Positions 46,877 through 56,786 of a stretch of DNA of 64,000 bases are shown one piece after another. Source of the stretch: Mesobacillus boroniphilus (GTDB lineage Bacteria; Bacillota; Bacilli; Bacillales; Cytobacillaceae); the NCBI RefSeq assembly GCF_018424685.1, contig NZ_QTKX01000001.1, positions 1,302,001-1,366,000 on the forward strand, written 5' to 3'. Every line of letters starts with the position of its first letter. The stretch's first letter is position 1. A program made the translations under genes and the position numbers. The notes under the pieces are model-generated. The model made no database searches and had not been told where the DNA came from. It was given only the letters and a program-made list of their open reading frames with translations.

Positions 46877-48271
46877 ATGAGAAGAACGAAGGTGTTCATT
46901 CTTGGGTTATCATTAATCCTTCTTCTTGGCCTTACTGCAGGCGGGGTATTCAGGAGTGATGCTGATAAAAATGATTCTGAAGCCACAACCCATGGCTCGG
47001 GTCAACGAATTATGATGGCGCGGTCTATGGCTAAGGCGAATAATGTGGAGATGGGAGAGAAAATCAAAAAGCAACTGGATACACAAGATGAAGTCACACT
47101 AATTTTTCATAACAAAAAGGATACAAGCCACTATTATGACCATGAAGCCACAGTTGATTTTGTAAATGAACCAAGCGTAGAGGAATTAGATGAAATTACG
47201 CGTGACATCAAAGGCTGGGTCATCAAGCATCTAAACTCCATTTATATTTTCAGGTCAACAGTAATGGAAACTCCGGAAATGATTGAGTACTTTAACCAGA
47301 GAAAAAACATCGAATATGCTGAGCCCAATTTTATCTTAATGCAGAATGAAGTGAACGGACCTAACGACCTGCTTTACCAGGAGAATTATCAATGGAATTT
47401 GCCAGTGATTGGTACAGAGCAAGGATGGAGGGTAAGTCGCGGAAATGAAGAAATTGAAATAGCGATCGTTGATACTGGTGTAGACTTGGATCATCCGGAT
47501 TTAAGGAACCGGCTTGTATCAGGCTATAATGTGATCGATGAAAAGGCAGAGCCTGATGATGATAATGGCCATGGTACTCATGTTGCAGGCATCATTGCTT
47601 CGGAAACGAATAATAACGAGGGTGTCGCCGGCATGACATGGTTCAGTAAAATCATGCCGATAAAAGCGATGGGAGCAAAAGGCTATGGTACTACTTTCGA
47701 TATCGCAAAAGGGATCGTCTGGGCGGTCGACCACGGAGCGGATGTCATTAATATGAGTCTTGGCAATTACCAGCCTTCAAAGGTTCTTGAGGAAGCCGTA
47801 CGATATGCTTATGAACGAGACGTCGTCATGGTTTCTGCAGCTGGCAATGACGGCTCCGATCAGCCTACTTACCCATCAGCATATCCTGAAGTATTGAGTG
47901 TATCTGCAGTAGACTATAACGGTAACAGAGCCAGCTTCTCAAACTACGGTGATTATATTGATATTTCTGCACCAGGTGTTTATATACCGAGCACTTATTT
48001 CAATGAACAATACGCTGCCCTTTCTGGGACCTCGATGGCCGCTCCACACGTCGCCGGTCTTGCTGCATTAATCAAGTCGGCTAATCCAGAGTTAAAAAGT
48101 TCGCAAGTTATCAAGATCATTAAGAATTCCGCGATTGACCTTGGTGAGCAAGGAAAAGATATCGACTTTGGAAATGGCTTAATTGATGTAAATTCAGCAC
48201 TGCAGGAAGCGAGTAAAGAACGGCCACACATCAGTAAACAACAAAAGTCGTTGCTTGACTGGTTCAGGTAA
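46877..48271 (+). CDS. Subtilisin-like serine protease (S8 family)
   Basis: Secreted or surface protease of 464 residues. Residues 8-24 are a signal or anchor segment, followed by an I9-type propeptide region and the catalytic domain from about residue 175. The triad is Asp199 (DTGVDLDHPDL), His232 (NGHGTHVAG) and Ser386 (GTSMAAPHVAG), with the oxyanion Asn in SAAGNDGSD. TGGAGGAC precedes the ATG. It is transcribed alone and ends at a strong hairpin. Confidence 0.95.
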   Translation: MRRTKVFILGLSLILLLGLTAGGVFRSDADKNDSEATTHGSGQRIMMARSMAKANNVEMGEKIKKQLDTQDEVTLIFHNKKDTSHYYDHEATVDFVNEPSVEELDEITRDIKGWVIKHLNSIYIFRSTVMETPEMIEYFNQRKNIEYAEPNFILMQNEVNGPNDLLYQENYQWNLPVIGTEQGWRVSRGNEEIEIAIVDTGVDLDHPDLRNRLVSGYNVIDEKAEPDDDNGHGTHVAGIIASETNNNEGVAGMTWFSKIMPIKAMGAKGYGTTFDIAKGIVWAVDHGADVINMSLGNYQPSKVLEEAVRYAYERDVVMVSAAGNDGSDQPTYPSAYPEVLSVSAVDYNGNRASFSNYGDYIDISAPGVYIPSTYFNEQYAALSGTSMAAPHVAGLAALIKSANPELKSSQVIKIIKNSAIDLGEQGKDIDFGNGLIDVNSALQEASKERPHISKQQKSLLDWFR

Positions 48272-48288
48272 ATGGGTATTTTCTAAAG

Positions 48289-48323
48289 CAACAAGCCGCC
48301 AAAATAATGGCGGCTTGTTGCTT
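48289..48323. terminator. Bidirectional terminator after the protease gene
   Basis: Perfect twelve-base stem CAACAAGCCGCC / GGCGGCTTGTTG between the protease and helD, which converge. Confidence 0.88.
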
Positions 48324-50651
48324 TCATACCAGATGATATAGTTGTTCATCAACTTTTTCGAGAAGCGGACTAAGTTTTCCTTTGGAAAGGACATATAACT
48401 CATGCATTGCCCTTGTACACGCAGTATATAATAATTTCCTTTCTTCTGTCCTTGTGTAGGACGATGAATCGTAAATGATCACCGCGTCGAATTCAATGCC
48501 TTTTGCGAGATATGTCGGTACAACATTAACCCCATTCTCAAATGTCATGGTCCCTTTTTCAATCAACCTCGCATCATGCGCTTGTTTGACTCCCTCGAAA
48601 GCCGCTTTACTCTCTTTGGCAGTTTTGCAAATAACCGCGATGTTTTTATGTCCTGATCTCTCCAACTCGGAAATTAGTTCATTAGCCTTCAGAATATGGT
48701 CGCTGCTTTCGTGGCTGCGGACAATAACCGGCTTTGGTCCCGTACGGTTGAAAGGCTCGATCATATCTCCTTCCTCGATGAGTTGGCGGGTAAATTCAAC
48801 GATTTGCTTCGTTGACCTGTATGTCTTGGTAAGCCTGTATAGTTCCTTTTCTCCAAATTCAAGAGCTGATTCCGCAAGAATTGTTGGGGCTCCTGTTGGT
48901 CCCGAATAAATCGCCTGATTTATATCACCAAGCAAAGTCATCTTGCTGTATGGAAACAGCATTTTAATATATGAAAACTGGAAAGGAGTATAGTCCTGAG
49001 CTTCATCAATGAAAACATGGCGAATCGACGTATTCGATTTCCTGCCTTCAATTAAATCCTGTAAATAAAGAAAAGGAGTTGCATCCTCATATGCAATATA
49101 CCTCTTTTCCAAATTACTGATTGCCTGTTCACATGTGGCTGCCCAATTTTCAGGCATTGATTCAGTCCTAAGATGACCATCCTTATAGAAATTCATGTAT
49201 ATGGCTCTGATATTAATGAATTTTAATCTTTTTACTGCATTGAACAATGGCTTGAAACGTCTTTTGACTACCATTTGCGATAGCCACTGTTGCTCACGGT
49301 CAAAATCATGGAATGTATCATCGTCTCCACCCTGTTTTTGCTGGCTTTGCTTGTATGCCTCCAGGTAATCTTCTTTTTCAAGAAATTGAATCTCTTTTTC
49401 CACCCATTCCTGAGACAATTCTGCTTTTGATTTTCTTTTGAGTTCCTTTAGAAGCCATTCCTTAACAAGCTGAATTCTATTTGGAATTGAAATGTTGTTA
49501 TCTAGTGAATCATAGTATGACGCGATATCTTCCTTTGAAATGATTGCTCGTTTTTTTATGCCTAAACTCTTAAAAGCAAGAGCCCCCTTGGCTAATTTCT
49601 CTGTGTATTGATCCAATAATTCCTTAAACTCCAAACTTGCCTTAAAACGTATGCTTTCAATCCTGTCAAAATAAGTATCATTTTTTTCTGCTTCAAGAAG
49701 GAATTCCATTTGTTCAAAAGGATCTTCCAGTTCATATTCAGAGCCAAACCGCGTTGAAAGATACTCCTGGAATGTAGCCTGCTGCATATTTTCCTCTCCA
49801 AGCTCCGGCAAAACCGTAGCAACATAGCTATTGAAAAGCGGATTGGGTGAGAATAACATGATATTTTCCGATGTGATGATATTCCTGTACTTGTATAGTA
49901 AATAAGCAACGCGCTGCATGGCAGCAGAGGTTTTGCCGCTCCCTGCCACACCCTGTACAACAACCAGACTGCTCGAGTCATTGCGGATGATTTGGTTCTG
50001 TTCCTTCTGGATCGTTGCCACAATGGTTTTCATCTGGGTATCGGCATTGTTGCCCAGGACTTCCTGAAGCATTTCGTCGCCAATTGTAACCCCGGTTTCA
50101 AACATTGCTTTAATTTTGCCACCCTTTATCACAAACTGGCGCTTTAGCTCCATCGATCCTTCGATGATGTCTGTTTCTGTTTTATATTGGGCCGGACCGG
50201 GGGAGTAGTCGTAATAAAGGCCTGATATCGGCGCTCTCCAGTCATAAATCAGGAAGTTTTCTTCCTGTTCATCCATTAGAGTCGCAATGCCTAAGTATAT
50301 TCTTTCGGCTTTATTTTCACCGTCTTCTTTAAAATCGACTCTGCCGAAATAAGGAGAAAACCTGAGGCGTGATAAAGTCTGAAGCTGCCTGATCATCTGG
50401 GATTGTGTCCGTTCACGCTCGGATAAAAGCGCGGCCTGTTGCTTAATACTCGTGAAGGTTTCCGCTACATCATCTGCTTCGTCAAAGTTGACGGTAACAT
50501 CTTCCCAAAAGGTTTTTCTGATTTGAAGAGCATCTGAGCCAACATCACTTGAACTTTCATTCCATTTCGCTGCTTTTTTATCAATTTCCTCAATGATGGA
50601 ATTGACTCGTTCCTGTTCCATTTCTAAATCTTTAAGCTGCTTTTCTTCCAT
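48324..50651 (-). CDS. helD: RNA polymerase recycling motor ATPase HelD
   Basis: Superfamily 1 helicase-like ATPase of 775 residues. An N-terminal charged coiled coil (about residues 1-90) inserts into the RNA polymerase channel in the known HelD complexes. Walker A is GVAGSGKTSAAMQR, Walker B HVFIDEAQDYTPFQ, followed by LLGDINQAIYSG and the C-terminal YLAKGIEFDAVI and YTACTRAMHEL motifs. It releases stalled RNA polymerase from DNA. GGGGAGTG precedes the ATG. TTGTAT-N18-TATTAT on the minus strand around 50730-50760 may be its promoter. Confidence 0.93.
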   Translation of the reverse strand: MEEKQLKDLEMEQERVNSIIEEIDKKAAKWNESSSDVGSDALQIRKTFWEDVTVNFDEADDVAETFTSIKQQAALLSERERTQSQMIRQLQTLSRLRFSPYFGRVDFKEDGENKAERIYLGIATLMDEQEENFLIYDWRAPISGLYYDYSPGPAQYKTETDIIEGSMELKRQFVIKGGKIKAMFETGVTIGDEMLQEVLGNNADTQMKTIVATIQKEQNQIIRNDSSSLVVVQGVAGSGKTSAAMQRVAYLLYKYRNIITSENIMLFSPNPLFNSYVATVLPELGEENMQQATFQEYLSTRFGSEYELEDPFEQMEFLLEAEKNDTYFDRIESIRFKASLEFKELLDQYTEKLAKGALAFKSLGIKKRAIISKEDIASYYDSLDNNISIPNRIQLVKEWLLKELKRKSKAELSQEWVEKEIQFLEKEDYLEAYKQSQQKQGGDDDTFHDFDREQQWLSQMVVKRRFKPLFNAVKRLKFINIRAIYMNFYKDGHLRTESMPENWAATCEQAISNLEKRYIAYEDATPFLYLQDLIEGRKSNTSIRHVFIDEAQDYTPFQFSYIKMLFPYSKMTLLGDINQAIYSGPTGAPTILAESALEFGEKELYRLTKTYRSTKQIVEFTRQLIEEGDMIEPFNRTGPKPVIVRSHESSDHILKANELISELERSGHKNIAVICKTAKESKAAFEGVKQAHDARLIEKGTMTFENGVNVVPTYLAKGIEFDAVIIYDSSSYTRTEERKLLYTACTRAMHELYVLSKGKLSPLLEKVDEQLYHLV

Positions 50652-50940
50652 GAAAAATCACTCCCCAAACTCTATGCTCTTTTACTTGACTCCCAATATT
50701 ATTTATGTTAATGTTATAATAGAATTACTATGTGTATGAATACAAGATAAACATTACCAACTTTCATTTTACTATGTACCTATTTTTATTACAAATACCT
50801 TTTACCTAATATCACCTTTTAAGGTGCTTTTTTATTTTCTACATATATCTTATATATATTTATTCGAATTCTAACCTTTTTAAACATAAAAACCGCGTGC
50901 TTATTTGAAGCACGCGGTTTTTTATAGTTTTTACAAATAA
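50652..50940. other. Intergenic region between helD and glycerate kinase
   Basis: It contains the probable helD promoter (minus strand). On the plus strand there is a TTGACT at 50686 with TATAAT-like sequences and, further on, a short hairpin CACCTT / AAGGTG followed by TTTTTT near 50830. The kinase terminator follows at 50891. No gene with a ribosome site was found. Confidence 0.4.
50891..50925. terminator. Terminator of the glycerate kinase gene
   Basis: Perfect ten-base stem AACCGCGTGC / GCACGCGGTT with T-runs on both strands. Confidence 0.92.
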
Positions 50941-52074
50941 TTACTTGCTAAGTTTGATCACGGATGCGATATTCGCAGCAATTCTTTCGACATAAGTGTG
51001 AGCATTTTTAAATGCGTCATCCAAAGAAATGACACCTGGTACTACGCTGAATACAGCGTCGATCCCATGCTCGTGGACAACCTCACTGTCCGATGCTACA
51101 TTACCCGCGATTGCAATTACCGGTACATTGTGTATTTTCGCAGTCTTGGCCACGCCAATCGGGGTTTTCCCAAAGATCGTCTGACCATCAATCTTGCCCT
51201 CTCCAGTAATGACAAAATCGGCGTCTTGTAAATGTGTTTCAAGCTTGGTAGCGTCCAGAACAATGTCTACCCCTCTTTTTAATTCAGCAGACAGGAATGC
51301 CATCAATCCGCCACCAAGTCCTCCTGCTGCGCCTGCGCCTGAAACATGTTCAATATCCTTGCCAAGATCCGTACGAATGATATTAGCAAAATGGTGAAGG
51401 TTGTTGTCCAATACTTCAACCACATCTTGTGTTGCCCCTTTTTGTGGTCCGAAAATATGTGATGCGCCTTTTAGACCTGTTAACGGATTATCTACATCGC
51501 AAGCAACTTCAATTTTTACTTCTTCCAGCCGTTTTTCTATACCATCCATTTTGACCGCAGCAAGCGAATTCAAAGCTCCTCCGCCCTCGCCAATTTCTTT
51601 TCCATCAGCATCGAGAAGCATGATGCCAAGGGCTCTGGCCATGCCCGCTCCTCCATCATTCGTGGCACTTCCGCCAATTCCAATAATGATATGTTCAACA
51701 CCATGGTCCAGAGCAGCAGCGATCAATTCACCTGTACCCCGAGTGGTAGTAACCAGCGGGTTTCTGTCTCCGGGTGGTACAAGATGTAGTCCTGAAGCGG
51801 CAGCCATCTCTATGACAGCTGTCTTTTCATCACCGGAAATGCCGAAAAATGCATCAACCGGTGTACCGAGAGGTCCTGTCACAGTTTTGGTGATTATTTT
51901 CCCTCCAGTGGCATCAACGAGGGATTGAACGGTTCCTTCGCCTCCATCTGCCATCGGTACCTTTACGAAGCTGGCCTCAGGGAGGATCTTTTTCATGCCA
52001 TTTTCGATCGCCGTAGCTGCCTCAAGCGCGGTAAGGCTTTCTTTAAATGAATCAGGTGCGATTACAATTTTCAT
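50941..52074 (-). CDS. glxK: Glycerate kinase
   Basis: GarK/GlxK-type glycerate kinase, 377 residues, which phosphorylates D-glycerate and feeds it into glycolysis. Recognisable are MKIVIAPDSFKESLTALEAA, PMADGGEGTVQSLVDATGG, GIGGSATNDGGAGMARALG and FVITGEGKIDGQTIFGKTP. GAGGAG precedes the ATG. It lies 74 bases after the GntP permease gene and on the same strand, so the two form a transport-plus-kinase unit. Confidence 0.95.
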   Translation of the reverse strand: MKIVIAPDSFKESLTALEAATAIENGMKKILPEASFVKVPMADGGEGTVQSLVDATGGKIITKTVTGPLGTPVDAFFGISGDEKTAVIEMAAASGLHLVPPGDRNPLVTTTRGTGELIAAALDHGVEHIIIGIGGSATNDGGAGMARALGIMLLDADGKEIGEGGGALNSLAAVKMDGIEKRLEEVKIEVACDVDNPLTGLKGASHIFGPQKGATQDVVEVLDNNLHHFANIIRTDLGKDIEHVSGAGAAGGLGGGLMAFLSAELKRGVDIVLDATKLETHLQDADFVITGEGKIDGQTIFGKTPIGVAKTAKIHNVPVIAIAGNVASDSEVVHEHGIDAVFSVVPGVISLDDAFKNAHTYVERIAANIASVIKLSK

Positions 52075-52148
52075 GCTCGTTTTCTCCTCTCAATGGATAC
52101 CCTGAAATCAAAAGTCCGGACTTTAAAGAAAATCCAGACCAATTTTAC

Positions 52149-53417
52149 TTATCCGAAAAACTTGAAGATACCAAAGATTAGTGTCGATACGATTGCAAGA
52201 GTTAAACCGACAGCTGTTTCGTAAGGAATCAATTTCAAACGTTCTTTGATTTCCATATTGACACTTCCGCCTGTTGCGTGGAAGAAGCTTCCGTGTGGAA
52301 GGTGGTCAAGTACAGTTGCACCAGCGTGAACCATTGCAGCACCAGCTAATGCAGTGACACCCATTTCCAAAATGGTTGTTCCGAATACTTGGGATGCAAC
52401 TGCTGTTCCTGCTGTTGTCGAAGCAGTTGCAGCTGACATGAAAATACCAGATACAGGAGCAAGGACGAATGCTGGAAGACCAAGTGCATCCAGGCTGTTA
52501 ATTAAGACATCCTTTAACCCAGAATTAGCGATGATTCCCGCAAGTGTACCTGTACCAAGGAGCATAATAGCTACACCTGACATTTTACCGAGACCTGCCA
52601 CTGCAAAGTCATTGATATGTCTGATTCGGCCCATTGCAAGAGCTCCGGCAATCCCCCCTGCAGGCAGGGCGATCATTGGGTCGATGTTAATATCAAATAA
52701 AGGTCGAAGGGCAAGCAGGATAATCGTTACTAAAGGAGCGACAACAGCAGGAACAATCATCGGGAGCTTCCCGTTAATTGCTGTTTCACTTTCTTGAGCG
52801 GTGACGTTTGACCCCTTATTTACAAGCCTTTTAGCTAAAATATAAGTCACAGTCAACCCGAATATTGCCGGGATGATTCCCGCAGCCATGACAGAAGTCA
52901 ATGGAATTTGGAATGCATCTGCCGCAGCAATGGCATTCGGGTTCGGGGACATAATATTACCGGCTTTACCGCCACCAATCATTGCAAGCAAGATGGCTGT
53001 TTTGGAAATACCTGCTCTGTTTGCGATCGCTAAAGCGATTGGAGCAACAGTGATAACAGCAACATCAACGAATACCCCAACAGTAGTAAGGATCATTGTC
53101 GCGATGGCAAGTGCTAGCAGCGCCCGCGTCTCGCCAACCTTTTTAACGATTGTTTCTGCGATTACTGCAGCAGCACCTGATTCAATCAGGACTCCCGCAA
53201 GTACACCGGCAGCCAGGATTCTTAATACTGCGGGTATAATTCCTTTCGCACCCTCCATCATCAAGGCAACAGTATTAGTGACATCTACTCCGCCTACAAG
53301 TCCTCCGATTAGGGCCCCTGCGATCATTCCATATGCAGGTGAAACTTTCTTTAAAATAAGGAAAATAGCTACTATGAGTGCTACGACTGCACCGAAAGCG
53401 CTTACTTGAATATCCAA
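52149..53417 (-). CDS. GntP family permease (probable glycerate importer)
   Basis: Gluconate-permease-family transporter, 422 residues with about twelve hydrophobic segments. Family motifs are MIGGGKAGNIMSPNPNAIAA and GAAMVHAGATVLDHLPHGSF. The start is TTG 53417 with GGAGGAATC seven bases upstream. Members import gluconate, glycerate or related hydroxy acids; the downstream glycerate kinase and upstream CdaR-type regulator favour glycerate. Confidence 0.9.
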   Translation of the reverse strand: MDIQVSAFGAVVALIVAIFLILKKVSPAYGMIAGALIGGLVGGVDVTNTVALMMEGAKGIIPAVLRILAAGVLAGVLIESGAAAVIAETIVKKVGETRALLALAIATMILTTVGVFVDVAVITVAPIALAIANRAGISKTAILLAMIGGGKAGNIMSPNPNAIAAADAFQIPLTSVMAAGIIPAIFGLTVTYILAKRLVNKGSNVTAQESETAINGKLPMIVPAVVAPLVTIILLALRPLFDINIDPMIALPAGGIAGALAMGRIRHINDFAVAGLGKMSGVAIMLLGTGTLAGIIANSGLKDVLINSLDALGLPAFVLAPVSGIFMSAATASTTAGTAVASQVFGTTILEMGVTALAGAAMVHAGATVLDHLPHGSFFHATGGSVNMEIKERLKLIPYETAVGLTLAIVSTLIFGIFKFFG

Positions 53418-53451
53418 GGTGATTCCTCCTCAAAACTTTTTTGTAACCCAA

Positions 53452-53467
53452 TTGTAAGCGCTATCTA
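53452..53467 (-). promoter_or_regulatory. Candidate cre site upstream of the GntP permease
   Basis: TTGTAAGCGCTATCTA fits the CcpA operator consensus with one mismatch. It lies 35 bases before the permease start and after the cdaR terminator, so it may impose glucose repression on permease and kinase. Confidence 0.5.
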
Positions 53468-53492
53468 TTGGTTTTACATTAGTCAAACTATC

Positions 53493-53523
53493 AAAAAAAG
53501 ACCTGTAATAGAACAGATCTTTT
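53493..53523 (-). terminator. Terminator of the cdaR-type gene
   Basis: Minus-strand stem AAAAGAtCTGT / ACAGgTCTTTT followed by a T-run. It implies that permease and kinase use their own promoter. A palindrome TTGTGCATTTGCACAA follows at 53522-53537. Confidence 0.75.
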
Positions 53524-53539
53524 GTGCATTTGCACAATT

Positions 53540-54652
53540 TCATTCCAGCTCATTATTTAGAAACGATAAATACAGATGTAGCAAGTCGGTCGTTTTTCGG
53601 GGATCCTTTCCTGTTATTTCTGTAATCTTATCAAGCCGGTACCGAAGGGTATTCCGATGTACAAACAGCTTTTGCGCAGCCTTGTTCATATCGCTGTTTG
53701 TTTCGATAATCGCTTTTAAAGATTCAGTAAGCTCTCCCTTAACATCCTTCTCTTTTAAAATTTTATAGAATGGTTGCAACTCTTCTGTGAGGCCTGTTTT
53801 AGAAGCACTTAACAAGAATACTGGTAGGTAATAATCTTCATACATGAAAATGTCATTTTGTGGAGTTAATTTCAGACCGGAGTTTAGTGTATAACCCGCC
53901 TGCCGATAGGACTTTGAGAACCCTGACAATCCTTCATGGTATGGACCAGCTCCAATTTTAACCTGAATATTAGCATTTTTTCTTAAACCGTTACACCAGT
54001 CTCCGGTTATTTTTCTTAGGTAATGATCAAAGTCGACCGCAGGTACTACTTTTAATACAACAATCCTGTCATTCTGCATGAGCAATAGGTCTTCTTTTTT
54101 TAATCGGCTTTTTAAATAGGCAAATGTTTTCTTTCGGTCAGGAGTCATAAGGATGAGAGCGGCCCTGGGCAATTCTAAATCAATCCCGAGACGCATAGCT
54201 CTTTCCAGGAAAAGTGGGTCATGTTTCCCTTCATAATGGATGATTTGGCTGACGAGCTCCTCTTTTAACCTTTCATCCCATTGGATCTCGTTCATCAATA
54301 CCGCCTGCTGAAGGCTAAGCTCAGCCGCCATGCGCACGAGTTCTCCGAAGCTTCTAATTTCATCCGGGGTACCAGTAATCCCTATAACACCCATGATTTT
54401 GCCATCAAAATAAATGGGCAGGTTGATGCCCGGCTTTACCCCTTGGAGACTTTTAGCCTCCTCATCGGTTATTTCAAAACCAGTCCCTTGTTTGATCACG
54501 ATGACTGCACCTTCATGAATGTCGTCGATGCGTTTTTTGTCCCCTGATCCAATGATTACACCTTGGTTATCCATGATATTGATATTCTTTCCAATGATTC
54601 CCATCGTCCTGTCAACAATTTCTTGAGCTAGCTGTTTATTTAAAAATTCCAT
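53540..54652 (-). CDS. cdaR: CdaR-type sugar diacid/glycerate regulator
   Basis: Transcription activator of 370 residues. An N-terminal sugar-diacid recognition domain (LAQEIVDRTMGIIGKNINIM) is followed by a GGDEF-like middle region and a C-terminal PucR-type helix-turn-helix (NKAAQKLFVHRNTLRYRLDKI). Relatives respond to glycerate, glucarate or galactarate. The ATG at 54652 has AGGGA seven bases upstream; the ATG 13 codons earlier lacks one. It is placed directly upstream of the permease and kinase it probably controls. Confidence 0.88.
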   Translation of the reverse strand: MEFLNKQLAQEIVDRTMGIIGKNINIMDNQGVIIGSGDKKRIDDIHEGAVIVIKQGTGFEITDEEAKSLQGVKPGINLPIYFDGKIMGVIGITGTPDEIRSFGELVRMAAELSLQQAVLMNEIQWDERLKEELVSQIIHYEGKHDPLFLERAMRLGIDLELPRAALILMTPDRKKTFAYLKSRLKKEDLLLMQNDRIVVLKVVPAVDFDHYLRKITGDWCNGLRKNANIQVKIGAGPYHEGLSGFSKSYRQAGYTLNSGLKLTPQNDIFMYEDYYLPVFLLSASKTGLTEELQPFYKILKEKDVKGELTESLKAIIETNSDMNKAAQKLFVHRNTLRYRLDKITEITGKDPRKTTDLLHLYLSFLNNELE

Positions 54653-54723
54653 ATCAAAATCCCTGCCTTGCAAAACTTGAATACATATCATTATGACCGA
54701 TTATTTACGATTACAAAAGAGAA

Positions 54724-54747
54724 GCGTGAGAACATGAGTCCTCACGC
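54724..54747 (-). terminator. Terminator of yneT
   Basis: Stem GCGTGAG / CTCACGC with a ten-base loop, followed on the minus strand by TTCTCTTTT. Confidence 0.7.
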
Positions 54748-54754
54748 ACAATAA

Positions 54755-55168
54755 TTATTTTGTTAAAGCGTGTTCCACTTTTATGCATCTGTCCATGATT
54801 ACGGTATATCCTTTATCTGTCAGGAAGTTATACGCCTCCTCGTTCTCTAGGCCAAGCTGTGCCCAAAAAACTTCAGCATCCATTTCCGCAAATTCTTTCG
54901 CAACCTCCAACAAGTATTCCGAACGACGGAAAACATTTACGATATCTACGTGGCCTTCTATTTCATTAAGCGTTTTAACAGCTTTAACCCCAAGCACCTC
55001 CTCAACAGTTGGATTGACTGGAATGATTTCATAGCCAGCTGCCTGCATTGCCTTTGATACCATATAGGAAGTCCGTTGCGGATTGTCGCTCAATCCCACA
55101 ACTGCAATCCTTTTTGCCTTCTTAAGGATTTGGCCGATTTCTTCCCGGCTTGGATTTTTAATTGCCAT
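54755..55168 (-). CDS. yneT: CoA-binding protein YneT
   Basis: Rossmann-fold CoA-binding domain protein, 137 residues, like B. subtilis YneT. RIAVVGLSDNPQRTSYMVS is the nucleotide loop, and VNVFRRSEYLLEVAKEF and VFWAQLGLENEEA follow. Function is unknown beyond CoA binding. AGGAGTGA precedes the ATG. In B. subtilis it lies between plsY and parE; here other genes have been inserted on both sides. Confidence 0.9.
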   Translation of the reverse strand: MAIKNPSREEIGQILKKAKRIAVVGLSDNPQRTSYMVSKAMQAAGYEIIPVNPTVEEVLGVKAVKTLNEIEGHVDIVNVFRRSEYLLEVAKEFAEMDAEVFWAQLGLENEEAYNFLTDKGYTVIMDRCIKVEHALTK

Positions 55169-55277
55169 ATACTATCACTCCTATGGATTATTATGACCCT
55201 TACCTTATTTTATCGCACTATTAGGAAGACTCAAATCAACTTGCCTAACGGTAACTTATGAAAACAGCCTTAACAAA

Positions 55278-56582
55278 CTAAGAAGATTTAACTTTGTTCA
55301 TTCTCCTTTTCTGCATAAGTGTGAATTGGTCAGCGACGACGGCAATCAACGTACCCAGGATTAAACCATTGTTAAGGATGGACACAAGGACAGGCGGGAT
55401 GTTGCGGAAAGCTTCTCCTGGGATGAACATTGCCCCTACACCGGCCAGAAGGGAAGTTCCAATGACGACCCGAATCCTCATTTTATCGTTCTCACGATCG
55501 AACTCCGAGAAAGCAATTCCAATCATATTTACGAATATAACAAAAGTGACGGAGTAGCCAACAGGTGCAGGCAGTGCCGCGAATAAAGACATCACGTGTG
55601 GCAGCATGCTAGCTAAAATAATTAGCAAAGAACTTATGATAAAAGGCAGAATCCTTGTAATTCCAGTTGTAGCGATAAATCCTGCTGCACCAGAGATTGG
55701 AACAGAGCCAATCGCTGAGAAAACTCCTCCAAGGATCTGATTGATGCCTGCTGTAAAACCGCTGGCCCGATAGCGAAAACCAGAATTGTCCGATCCCATA
55801 TCTTTTAAGACTTGTCCAGTAACCCTTATGCTCGCTAACATATTTGTGATTAATAGGAAAGTGATAAAAATAGAAGTCACGATTAACCCGGAATCGAAGA
55901 TGGGCTTGCCAAATGCGAAAAACTCCGGAATGGCTATTGTTGCCCCATTGTATCGTTCGTATGCTTTTCCCAGGTCCAAAATTGAAAATAGCACCCAGCC
56001 AGCGGCTAGGCTTATTAAAATTGCATACTGGCTAACCCACTTAATCCGATGTCGTGTTAAATAGAAGGTAATGCCAACCAATAAGATGCTGAAATAAGCG
56101 GTAGGAAGACTGACTTCACTTCGTCCCCCACCGAGTCCCACCATTCCATTCAGGAATGAGCCGCTTAGTTGAATGACGAGTAAAAGTAAATAAATCCCGC
56201 TGACTACAGGTGTGAACAGCTTTGCCAGTTTATCTATAAGTTTTAATAAACTTAATAGGAAAAAGACAATTCCGCTGATGATCATGGCTCCTTCGAGGGA
56301 CTGCAGGGTTTCAATGTTAGATGAAAACAGTGTCGTACTTAACCCAGCATATATTGTAAATACACCCCACCATAGGCCAGCTGGTCCCTCGTTAATTGGC
56401 ATACGATGGCCAATCAGAGCCTGCAGCAGACTCGAAATCCCCAATACAAACATCGTCCTCTGGACCAGTCCTGTCGTCTCCAAATCATTCAATTGGAATA
56501 AGTCGGCGATTGCAATCGGTGCAACGATTGAACCTGCAATAATAAATGCCATCCACTGTATGGCGGATAGTAATGTCTTCAT
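55278..56582 (-). CDS. NCS2-type purine/pyrimidine (xanthine/uracil) permease
   Basis: Nucleobase transporter of the solute-carrier-23/NCS2 family, 434 residues with about fourteen membrane segments. MPINEGPAGLWWGVFTIYAG and GSVPISGAAGFIATTGITR are the family stretches for the substrate site and helix 10. The ATG at 56582 has GGAG eight bases upstream, so the 14 codons before it are excluded. No nucleobase-metabolism gene is adjacent. Substrate not decidable from sequence. Confidence 0.83.
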   Translation of the reverse strand: MKTLLSAIQWMAFIIAGSIVAPIAIADLFQLNDLETTGLVQRTMFVLGISSLLQALIGHRMPINEGPAGLWWGVFTIYAGLSTTLFSSNIETLQSLEGAMIISGIVFFLLSLLKLIDKLAKLFTPVVSGIYLLLLVIQLSGSFLNGMVGLGGGRSEVSLPTAYFSILLVGITFYLTRHRIKWVSQYAILISLAAGWVLFSILDLGKAYERYNGATIAIPEFFAFGKPIFDSGLIVTSIFITFLLITNMLASIRVTGQVLKDMGSDNSGFRYRASGFTAGINQILGGVFSAIGSVPISGAAGFIATTGITRILPFIISSLLIILASMLPHVMSLFAALPAPVGYSVTFVIFVNMIGIAFSEFDRENDKMRIRVVIGTSLLAGVGAMFIPGEAFRNIPPVLVSILNNGLILGTLIAVVADQFTLMQKRRMNKVKSS

Positions 56583-56786
56583 ATGAATTCTCCATTTTCT
56601 TGGCATAGTAATATTTATAAACATTAAAGCATCGGATTCATATTCTTTTTAGTGGAAGGATATTTATCCTAATTCTATATGGGAATCCCTTATTCCTGTG
56701 CCTATAATATTATCGTATTTAAAGATGTTGTACATGAGAAGCGTTTTTTAGGATTATCCTTTTGATCATGCAACCGATTCAATATA

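Noticed and set aside
52873..53409. Antisense frame over the GntP permease
   Set aside because: Ala/Thr/Pro-rich shadow with no ribosome site; the sense frame is a clear permease.
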